DNA from: Candidatus Kapaibacterium sp.
GTDB lineage: Bacteria > Bacteroidota > Ignavibacteria > Palsa-1295
DNA: 9,235 nt
Assembly (NCBI GenBank): GCA_025450975.1
Contig: JANWLI010000117.1
Span: 1 to 9,235, forward strand
Direction of reading: 5' to 3'
Shown here: positions 1 to 6,077 of the stretch, in pieces
Numbering within the stretch: the stretch's first letter is position 1
Layout: every line of letters begins with the position of its first letter
Made by a program: the position numbers and the translations under genes
Notes under the pieces: generated by a model
Seen by the model: only the letters and a program-made list of their open reading frames with translations
Told to the model about the DNA's origin: nothing
The model's database searches: none

Positions 1-16
1 CTTCGCGGTAAAAATC

Positions 17-2089
17 CTACCTCTCCACCACAAACCCACGGGAGACAACACCACCGCCACTAGACACTCGCATCACATAACTACCACTACTCAGCATATC
101 CACCGGCACCACCACAACTCCCGCCTTCCCCTGCGAAGTCTGCACCAGTTTCCCAGCGGCATCATACACCTCGATCGTCACCGCCCCGTCCGACACGATC
201 TCCACCGTCAGCTCATCCCGAGCCGGATTGGGACGGATGCTTGTAATCTCCAAGGCGCTCCGACCATGGCGCATGAAGTCGGTAAGCGTCCGGTCGCCGC
301 AGAGGAGGGCGAGGGTGAAAATCGTGTCTTGCGAAGTGGCTGAAAGTGTGCATCGTTCGTAGTCAGGGTCGAAACTGTTGAGTCGCACATTCGAGAGCGC
401 GATCGGTGTGGAGATCGCATCGGTAATGTAGGTAAGAAGCTCGATGCTGAGGATCGCAGACGCAGGGTCTAACGCAATGTCAGTCCCGGAAATCGCGATA
501 TGATGCGTCACTACTCCATTAGCTTGCTGAGTCTGACTATGTGTTAACGCAAGACCGTTCGGAATACTTAAATTAACAACTTCCAGCAAGTCTTCGTCAA
601 GTGTCACATCGAAGCTGATCTCGGAGAGATTGACGTTGCGCATTACCTTCGAAGGAAAGAGACGATACTCCGTCACTTCGCCCGAAGGAATGTTGCTGCG
701 AGTGAGCGAAGGAATGAATTCTAGTGAATCTTTCGGAGAAACGCTCTCTCCAAAGATGAAAATGGACGTATCGAAGGTATTCCCCTTAAGCCTGAATCGC
801 AGGCACACTTCAGCTGTGTCAAACGAAGTGCCGGTCGGCTCATAGTGAACTATAAAAGAATCGGTGACGATCTCTTTCCCAAACCCATTATGCGTTATCG
901 TAAAACGCGGAGAAGCGACAGAGTAGATCGTATCGAGCATAACCTTGTCGCCATCGCAGGAGAAGAGTGCGGAGAAAGTAAGGGTAGTATCTTTCGGCTT
1001 ACATGGTTGAGCCAATAGCTTAGAGTTACTTAGAAGAATTTCAGGTTTATGGGGAGGTAACGCATAGCGCCAAAGTGCACCCGGCTTTTTGACCGGAAAG
1101 TTCTCAGGAGTATCACCGACAAACAAGAAATTATTATAAAAATAATAACGAGTGTCTCTATACCCGTCAAAGTCAGCTATTTTATGCCATGACTTACCCT
1201 GATCAGTTGATTCCCAAAGCCCATTCCCATTAGTTTGTATATAGAGATGGCAAAGATCGCCAACTATGCATCCTGTAGGTGAACTCGCTCCCAATGGGAA
1301 AGTAAATATCGTATCCCATGTCAAGCCTGCATCGTCCGATCGAAGCACATTTCTTGTGATTTCAGATACGAGAAAAAAAGTACCAGTGCTTTTGATACCT
1401 AATGGCTGCCATGCTTCATCGAGTGACGTTGTCCGAACCCATGAAAGACCATTGTCCGTTGTTCGATTATAAATTCCATTATTAGTTGCATCGTTTCCAC
1501 ATGCCTCAATCCCCAGGCTGTCATTTATGAATGCAAAACCAGTTTTAAATGCTGGTCGCGGAATAGTTTCAAGTATCAGCCAACTATTTCCTTCATCGAT
1601 AGAAAGATATCTTTTTCTGACTAAATTGCTACTGTTTGCAAACAATAACTTTGATTTACGATTATAAAACGCTCCATTAAAAAAATCAACTAATGGTAAG
1701 GATGCCCAATTATTTCCACCATCGATGGTTTTGTATACATTGTCCCCATTTAAAGTACCTGTACCGCCAAATATCCATTGTGTCTGATTATCTTTTATTA
1801 CAATCGAAGAAAATTGAGACGAGAACTGATTGCTACTTTTTATCCAGCTTTCTCCTTTATCTCTTGTTGTCCAAATTTCAGACCACGCGTTGCCAGACTC
1901 AGCAAAAACTAAAGTTCCGTTCGCCAACGAATCGCCTATTTCATGAAATTTCAAATCAGCGACGTAAAAATTGTCTCGCTCAAGCACTTTTTCCCACTGT
2001 GCCCAGAGGGGCATGCAATAAATCAGCATGCCCCATCCGATGCAGTGCGCAAGCACACAATGAACTCTCTCTCGTACGGTTACCTTCAT
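17..2089 (-). CDS. Secreted Asp-box (BNR) repeat protein with T9SS C-terminal sorting domain
   Basis: The 690-residue product has an N-terminal signal peptide (about 1-31, basic n-region, hydrophobic core, likely cleavage after the ALA-rich site near LWAQ). Six Asp-box motifs of the S/T-x-D-x-G-x-x-W type follow, near residues 74-82, 120-128, 162-170, 209-217, 250-258 and 293-301, which suggests a sialidase- or Ycf48-like beta-propeller. No sialidase catalytic set is evident. Residues about 350-450 look like a beta-sandwich, and about 460-595 resemble a cohesin-like domain. The last ~75 residues (about 615-690) start with IRPNPARDELTVE and contain VEVYDAAGKLV-like and SGSYVMRV segments, the pattern of type A T9SS sorting domains, so the protein is probably exported through the outer membrane and attached or released. 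Its ATG overlaps the upstream stop codon (TAATG) and only a weak GAAG precedes it, so translation is probably coupled. The propeller-coding part is far more AT-rich than the 3' end. Ligand and substrate are unknown. Confidence 0.9.
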   Translation of the reverse strand: MKVTVRERVHCVLAHCIGWGMLIYCMPLWAQWEKVLERDNFYVADLKFHEIGDSLANGTLVFAESGNAWSEIWTTRDKGESWIKSSNQFSSQFSSIVIKDNQTQWIFGGTGTLNGDNVYKTIDGGNNWASLPLVDFFNGAFYNRKSKLLFANSSNLVRKRYLSIDEGNSWLILETIPRPAFKTGFAFINDSLGIEACGNDATNNGIYNRTTDNGLSWVRTTSLDEAWQPLGIKSTGTFFLVSEITRNVLRSDDAGLTWDTIFTFPLGASSPTGCIVGDLCHLYIQTNGNGLWESTDQGKSWHKIADFDGYRDTRYYFYNNFLFVGDTPENFPVKKPGALWRYALPPHKPEILLSNSKLLAQPCKPKDTTLTFSALFSCDGDKVMLDTIYSVASPRFTITHNGFGKEIVTDSFIVHYEPTGTSFDTAEVCLRFRLKGNTFDTSIFIFGESVSPKDSLEFIPSLTRSNIPSGEVTEYRLFPSKVMRNVNLSEISFDVTLDEDLLEVVNLSIPNGLALTHSQTQQANGVVTHHIAISGTDIALDPASAILSIELLTYITDAISTPIALSNVRLNSFDPDYERCTLSATSQDTIFTLALLCGDRTLTDFMRHGRSALEITSIRPNPARDELTVEIVSDGAVTIEVYDAAGKLVQTSQGKAGVVVVPVDMLSSGSYVMRVSSGGGVVSRGFVVER

Positions 2090-5000
2090 TATCTTCGTCC
2101 GACAACCTGAAACATAAATCCATGTGGCGTGTCATCGCATGCATTACCGGCATCGAATGTAAAAACCTTAAAAACATTGTTATTAATGCTTGTGGCAACA
2201 GCCAGAAGGCACGCCGGGGCAGGTGCACCATCTACAGTCACATTTGGCGTTACCACAACGCTACCCTGGTTTATACCCGTTGTTTGATTGAGGTCCGTGG
2301 TAGACGGCAGATTGTTTAAGGTAATTGTGTAGACATTTGGATTGGCGAATACAATACTCGCAACTCCAAATGAGCTATTAGCTGTAACTGTCCCCTGATC
2401 ATCAGCAGCAGGCACATCACCCCATGCAATAATCAGATTATCCTGATAGCTTGCTCCGTATACGGCTGGTTTGATCGGGTTTGCGATGCGTGCCGTGTCT
2501 ACTAAAGGTATTAATACTTCTTTGGGTATTAATTCAACATCGTTTAGATTGCTATAGACGATTGAATACCCTCCATTGGTGACTTCGAAGGCGTTGGATC
2601 GGGTGGTATCTGATTCGTCCCCAGTGGTGGTAATAAAGCCGTTGCCTACTATTACTATCCTGTCGTCCGAGAATGTAAAATTGATTGGAGGAGTTTCGGA
2701 TGGAGGAATTCGTGATACAGGATCTTGAGTACGAAAATGTGTCGCATCACTTTCTCCTTGAGCAATATTCCTAGCTCCTACAACTGTCTGTGCATAGCTC
2801 TGACCGATCAAATTGTCGCCCCCAGGAATAGTTATGACATTCCCAAGGCCGCTTATTAGATTTACTCTACCACCTCCGATCGTAGAATGCGGTTCTTCAA
2901 TTTTATTATCGAATCCTCCTCCTATTACTGAAAAATTGGCATGTATTTCATTCGAATCGCCAGCACCAATAAAACAAGAAATATTATCGTGTATCTGATT
3001 GAGCTTCCCAGCACCGATAAATCCTAAATCACCATCGATTATATTCCCGTTTGTAACTACATCACTTTCTATTGCGCCACCTGCACCAATAAAGCTATTT
3101 TGGCCTTTGATTTTGTTCCCTTTTCCCGCCCCTATCATTGACCGGAATCCGCTTTGGCTGATAGTATTACTGTCACCGGCACCGATTATGCTCCAAGCAG
3201 GAGAAGATAGGGTAATAGTATTTGTTTGTCCCGCAACTATCGCCGAAAATCGAGCATTATTGACCGCATTGTTTTCACCACCTCCGATAAACGTACTCTC
3301 GCCTCTTGCCCTGTTATTCTTTCCTCCAACTACTGAAGCAAACACTGCAATTCCGACGCCATCAATCTCGTTTCCGGCTTGGTTCTCTATTCCTCCACCG
3401 ACAAATCCATAATGATCTGTCACCTGATTTACGCTGCCATTTTTTCCACCTCCGGCGATCGTTGCTCCTTTGACCCCGGTCGTTCTTGCATTGGCCTGAT
3501 ATCCACCAATGATATTTGGACTTTCGTCTGTGTGTTCGTAACGCATGACACGCTTACTACCTTTATCGGCAGCATCGCTTTGGAACACTCGTATTTCAAA
3601 ATTCTGAGCATCGATGGTTCCGAGAAAGTTAGAGCCGCCGTCTCCAATAGAGCTTGTACTTACATTTCCAACCAGTTGCCAGTCATCTTGTAGGACTGGT
3701 AGCCAACCGAGTGTATTCGTAAAAGTCCCCGTACCTGAAGACTGCGACAAGATGCCTATTACATCACCTACTGAACCTTGTGACGAGGGAAGGATGTAAT
3801 TGATAACATCATTCTGATTTGTCGCTGCAGTAAAACTGGAGTAATGAAAGCCACTACCTCCATTGTCAGCCTCATAGAAACGGAGTTCGCGAGGGTCATT
3901 GTCATTATTATAGAGCCATAGGTTAACATTACCTAAGTACATCGTATTCGATGCAGACATTGTCGGAGGTGCAGATGAACCATCATACGCGTGGAATCCC
4001 AGGCTATTGCTGCCAGTGATATCTAATGCACCGCCGCCAAGCACGGATGAACGGAGTCCGGCAGCGATATTATTCTGACCACCAAGAACCGAAGAATAAT
4101 CTCCGCTTGCAGTGTTGGAGGCACCACCGACAACTGACGATCTTGTATTTGAAGCAGTGTTATTGCTTCCACTTCCAATAAACGAATACTCCCCTGTTGC
4201 AGTATTCGTATAACCACCTGCAATTACTGCATAGTTTGCGCTGCTGGCAGGGGAAGGGACGCCGATCGTATTATCATATCCACCACCAAGAACTGCCCAC
4301 GAACCAATCAAATGATTACTATAACCTCCTCCAAGGAAACTAGCAGGCCCGTCTATTTTATTTCCATGACCGCCACTAAGAAATGCAAAGTCAGATTGCG
4401 TGGCCGCCGAACCTGTTCCATAGCCAATCCGATTTGGATTACTGCTGCTACCACCTCCGGAAATGGCGGCTCCGACAGTCGAGGTACTTCCCGTAAGATC
4501 GATTGTATTTGACGCACTACCTCCAAGGATGTTTGAACTTGTTGAGTTAGGCATATAGGTCATTACACGACTAGAGTTCACTCGCATCTCCAAATGTGAA
4601 GCGTCCGTCGTACCGAGAAAATCAGTACCCGGAGTAAGACTATTGTTTCCAGTCAATGACCAATCACCAGCCGTTTGTGGGCTCTGAGTCCATAGCAGAC
4701 TCATGACTTCTGGAGCTAACTTATTTATTGTCACCGCCCTATCGGCCACATTCAACGCCATCGGCACTGCCACTAGCTTCGTCAACGGCCGCATTTCCGC
4801 CGTCCCATTAACCGAAACCCCGACCCAAAGCGAGCGGTCGAGCGTCTTCGAATCCGGCAGCGATTTGCCGGAGCCTAGCTGGAGATTGAAAATGCCGTTT
4901 TTCACTTCTGTCGCGTACGTGTCCGTCCAGAAGGCTTCATTTCCCAGCGGGTCGCTGTAGAGCGTCACCGTGAGTTGGTGAAGTCCGTCCGAAACCGGAG

Positions 5001-5142
5001 CGTCATTCTGAGTTAGTGTACCTTGATACGACATAGTATACTGTGCGTTAACCAGCGAACCTGAAAGGCTCAAGCCGATCAAGACGAGAACGAATGCGAA
5101 GTTACGGGTTACAAACCGTAATGTGTTTGACTTCGAATACAT
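2089..5142 (-). CDS. Large exported adhesin-like protein with two YadA-head-like beta-roll arrays
   Basis: I chose the ATG at 5142 because GGAGG lies 7 bases upstream and a good signal peptide follows at once (residues 1-33, ending LVNA before Q34). The reading frame stays open 48 codons further upstream, but that stretch lies in a structured leader. The product is 1017 residues. Residues 34-142 form a domain beginning YTMSYQGTLTQ and rich in W/F beta strands, common at the N-terminus of tail-fibre or adhesin-like proteins in this phylum. Two arrays follow (about 203-380 and 542-797) of roughly 10 and 14 units such as SFIGAG-x-x-N-x-I, spaced 15-17 residues, like the left-handed beta-roll of YadA heads. 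Each array is introduced by a related W-x-L-x-GN ... FLGT-x-D module. The C-terminus (822-1017) includes a SFGVASIVFANPNVYTITL-type strand region seen in phage-tail-like proteins. I see no YadA anchor, peptidase S74 or T9SS domain. A surface adhesin or fibre is the likely role, probably trimeric; this is inference. Confidence 0.85.
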   Translation of the reverse strand: MYSKSNTLRFVTRNFAFVLVLIGLSLSGSLVNAQYTMSYQGTLTQNDAPVSDGLHQLTVTLYSDPLGNEAFWTDTYATEVKNGIFNLQLGSGKSLPDSKTLDRSLWVGVSVNGTAEMRPLTKLVAVPMALNVADRAVTINKLAPEVMSLLWTQSPQTAGDWSLTGNNSLTPGTDFLGTTDASHLEMRVNSSRVMTYMPNSTSSNILGGSASNTIDLTGSTSTVGAAISGGGSSSNPNRIGYGTGSAATQSDFAFLSGGHGNKIDGPASFLGGGYSNHLIGSWAVLGGGYDNTIGVPSPASSANYAVIAGGYTNTATGEYSFIGSGSNNTASNTRSSVVGGASNTASGDYSSVLGGQNNIAAGLRSSVLGGGALDITGSNSLGFHAYDGSSAPPTMSASNTMYLGNVNLWLYNNDNDPRELRFYEADNGGSGFHYSSFTAATNQNDVINYILPSSQGSVGDVIGILSQSSGTGTFTNTLGWLPVLQDDWQLVGNVSTSSIGDGGSNFLGTIDAQNFEIRVFQSDAADKGSKRVMRYEHTDESPNIIGGYQANARTTGVKGATIAGGGKNGSVNQVTDHYGFVGGGIENQAGNEIDGVGIAVFASVVGGKNNRARGESTFIGGGENNAVNNARFSAIVAGQTNTITLSSPAWSIIGAGDSNTISQSGFRSMIGAGKGNKIKGQNSFIGAGGAIESDVVTNGNIIDGDLGFIGAGKLNQIHDNISCFIGAGDSNEIHANFSVIGGGFDNKIEEPHSTIGGGRVNLISGLGNVITIPGGDNLIGQSYAQTVVGARNIAQGESDATHFRTQDPVSRIPPSETPPINFTFSDDRIVIVGNGFITTTGDESDTTRSNAFEVTNGGYSIVYSNLNDVELIPKEVLIPLVDTARIANPIKPAVYGASYQDNLIIAWGDVPAADDQGTVTANSSFGVASIVFANPNVYTITLNNLPSTTDLNQTTGINQGSVVVTPNVTVDGAPAPACLLAVATSINNNVFKVFTFDAGNACDDTPHGFMFQVVGRR

Positions 5143-5149
5143 GGGTTTT

Positions 5150-5154
5150 CCTCC
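5150..5154 (-). promoter_or_regulatory. Shine-Dalgarno site that fixes the adhesin start
   Basis: The minus strand reads GGAGG, then seven bases (AAAACCC), then ATG at 5142. This is the only strong ribosome-binding site near the 5' end of the frame, and it places the signal peptide directly at the N-terminus. The longer frame reaching 5286 has no comparable site. Confidence 0.85.
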
Positions 5155-5165
5155 ATGATTATGAT

Positions 5166-5284
5166 GGGATAAATCCCGATATCCGAAGGTTGTACCGCTG
5201 TACCGCGAAAAAAGGACAGGGTACATCCGCCGGTTACCGGCAGGTGTTTCCACCTGGTATACGGGGAGGGCGCAAGCCTTCCCC
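5166..5284 (-). ncRNA. Candidate structured 5' leader RNA of the adhesin operon
   Basis: Read on the minus strand, this leader contains in order: a 9-bp hairpin with one A-C mismatch and a TTGC loop (5284-5263); a perfect CAGGTG-GAAA-CACCTG hairpin with a GNRA tetraloop (5256-5241); a CCGG-TAA-CCGG hairpin (5240-5230); a TGTACC word (5225-5220); two tandem copies of GCGGTACA (5206-5191), each able to pair with that TGTACC; and a small GGGA/TCCC hairpin (5177-5166) just before the ribosome-binding site. The density of stems, the GNRA loop and the mutually exclusive pairings suggest a regulatory or stability element. It matches no riboswitch consensus I can recall (GEMM, TPP, cobalamin, SAM, ZTP, fluoride). 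The strand is inferred from the downstream gene. The first hairpin is slightly better paired on the plus strand, where a T-run follows, so a plus-strand terminator is an alternative reading of that part. Confidence 0.5.
5191..5206. repeat. Perfect 8-bp tandem direct repeat in the leader
   Basis: TGTACCGC occurs twice head to tail on the plus strand (GCGGTACA twice on the transcript strand). Both copies are complementary over six bases to GGTACA at 5220-5225, so they offer two competing helices. It could be a functional switch or simply a slippage duplication. Confidence 0.8.
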
Positions 5285-5293
5285 AAACTTTTT

Positions 5294-5580
5294 AAAGCTC
5301 TTGAATAATCCTACTAGTAGAAATCCATAGTGCAGACCCTTTCGCTGTAAATGATGGTGTCTGTTGTTGTCAGTTTCCTTAAGAACCTACGAAAGTGAGG
5401 AGGTTGATAAGCTATTTGCAAATGTAAGCAAACTTCCATAAAAGTATCTAGGCATAAATTCCACAAAATGACGATTGTTAATAACTTGTGAATAGAAAGT
5501 TACATGGGCACCTTGTGGCGGCTTTGTCTATGTATTATATTATAGTGGCGGTTTAAGCAGATCAGGCGTTGGCGGGATAT
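5294..5580. other. Intergenic stretch with no gene recognised
   Basis: This stretch holds no credible coding region and no tRNA. The promoter of the adhesin operon should lie in its first part, reading leftwards, but I see only a weak sigma70-like pair (TTTACA at 5351-5346, TATGGA at 5329-5324, spacer 16) and no clear Bacteroidota-type -33 TTTG / -7 TAnnTTTG element. A 10-bp palindrome, CTACTAGTAG, is at 5311-5320. An AT-rich patch with TATTATATTATAG lies near 5532-5545 without a convincing -35 partner. Confidence 0.5.
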
Positions 5581-5597
5581 GCGTGTAAATTTTGCAA

Positions 5598-5629
5598 GGC
5601 GGGTAGGCGTATTGGCGGATAGGCGTATG
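5598..5629. repeat. 16-bp tandem duplication
   Basis: GGCGGGTAGGCGTATT at 5598-5613 is followed directly by GGCGGATAGGCGTATG at 5614-5629, with 14 of 16 bases identical. It lies between the first and second copies of the GTGTAAA word. Confidence 0.85.
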
Positions 5630-5741
5630 AAAATGCGGGGCGCGGTGCGTGTAAGTTTCAGACAGACTGTGTGGTACACAACTATGTTGGCGCATATCAA
5701 GGGTTTAGCTACACATGTTTGATGCGTGTAAATTGGACCGT

Positions 5742-5796
5742 GATTGAAGGATTGAAAGGATTAGCAGGATGCGTGTAAATTTGACGGGGATTGAAG
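5742..5796. repeat. GATTGAAAG-type short repeat patch
   Basis: Units GATTGAAG (5742-5749), GATTGAAAG (5750-5758) and GATTAGCAG (5759-5767) run in tandem, and a further GATTGAAG lies at 5789-5796, after a copy of the GTGTAAATTT word. The period is 8-9 bases. Confidence 0.7.
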
Positions 5797-5846
5797 GGTG
5801 GCGGGATCGGTGTAAATTTTGCCAACAGCTTGGCGAATTTCACTAT

Positions 5847-5874
5847 CAACTAACAGCTACCAACTAACAACTCC
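5847..5874. repeat. Heptamer array (CAACTAA type)
   Basis: Four 7-base units run in tandem: CAACTAA (5847-5853), CAGCTAC (5854-5860), CAACTAA (5861-5867) and CAACTCC (5868-5874). Two are identical and two diverged. No coding meaning is apparent. Confidence 0.75.
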
Positions 5875-5964
5875 CCAAGAGTTTCCACGGCAGAAGTGTG
5901 TAAACTTAGATCGTTGAAAATTAAATGAGTTTCGGGCGCTCAGCGTGGAACATCTTGCGTTTTG

Positions 5965-6056
5965 TGAGTTCAGAGTTTTATGAGTTTAATGAGTTGATTC
6001 GCTCCGGAGTTGCATCAACTCATAAAACTCACTAAACTCATTAAACTCACCAACTC
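5965..6056. repeat. Two inverted 9-mer arrays forming a long imperfect hairpin
   Basis: The left arm (5965-5998) is built of TGAGTTTAA-like 9-mers. The right arm (6014-6056) carries the complementary unit in tandem: ATCAACTCA, TAAAACTCA, CTAAACTCA, TTAAACTCA, then a partial CCAACTC. The innermost nine bases (TGAGTTGAT / ATCAACTCA) pair perfectly around a 15-base loop that contains CTCCGGAG, and the rest of the arms pair with a few mismatches and a small bulge. The structure ends at the base just before the GGAGG upstream of yihY, so it may affect expression of that gene. It could also be a repeat expansion in inverted orientation. Confidence 0.8.
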
Positions 6057-6061
6057 GGAGG
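6057..6061 (+). promoter_or_regulatory. Distant Shine-Dalgarno-like GGAGG before yihY
   Basis: GGAGG begins immediately after the inverted 9-mer arm but lies 16 bases from the ATG at 6078, longer than the usual 5-9 bases. No ATG, GTG or TTG lies in frame between them. Either initiation tolerates the spacing, or this is not the functional site. Confidence 0.4.
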
Positions 6062-6077
6062 TATTTTTGCACTACGA

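Larger units (their letters stand above)
5581..5907 (+). repeat. Six dispersed copies of a GYGTGTAAATTT-like word
   Basis: On the plus strand the word begins at 5581 (GCGTGTAAATTTTGC), 5647 (GCGTGTAAGTTT), 5724 (GCGTGTAAATT), 5771 (GCGTGTAAATTT), 5809 (GGTGTAAATTTT) and 5896 (GTGTGTAAACTT). All copies are in the same orientation. Start-to-start spacings are 66, 77, 47, 38 and 87, too irregular for CRISPR or a simple tandem repeat. The word is not a DnaA box. It might be a protein-binding site cluster or a dispersed intergenic repeat. No gene was recognised between the copies. Confidence 0.75.

Noticed and set aside
1693..2319. 208-codon plus-strand open frame across the junction of the two surface-protein genes
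   Set aside because: It lies antisense to two well-supported genes, has irregular low-complexity composition and no family-like motif.
2999..3412. 137-codon plus-strand open frame with many APAPI/PPPI-like repeats
   Set aside because: It is the antisense shadow of the GG/GAG beta-roll repeats; the periodicity comes from the real gene.
5241..5256. Group II intron domain V or known riboswitch aptamer
   Set aside because: Only the GAAA-capped stem is reminiscent; the conserved bases of domain V and of the aptamers I can recall are absent, and there is no intron-encoded protein.
5324..5351. Sigma70-like promoter TTTACA-16-TATGGA for the adhesin operon
   Set aside because: The -10 matches at only three positions and sigma70 spacing rules may not apply in this phylum; too weak to list as a feature.
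5500..5700. 66-codon minus-strand open frame in the repeat-rich gap
   Set aside because: Its codons cover the GTGTAAA words and the 16-bp duplication, it has no clear ribosome-binding site, and it resembles no protein I know.
5581..5907. CRISPR array or DnaA-box cluster
   Set aside because: The word is only about 12 bases, spacings are irregular and there are no repeat-spacer units; it does not match TTATNCACA and there is no origin gene nearby.
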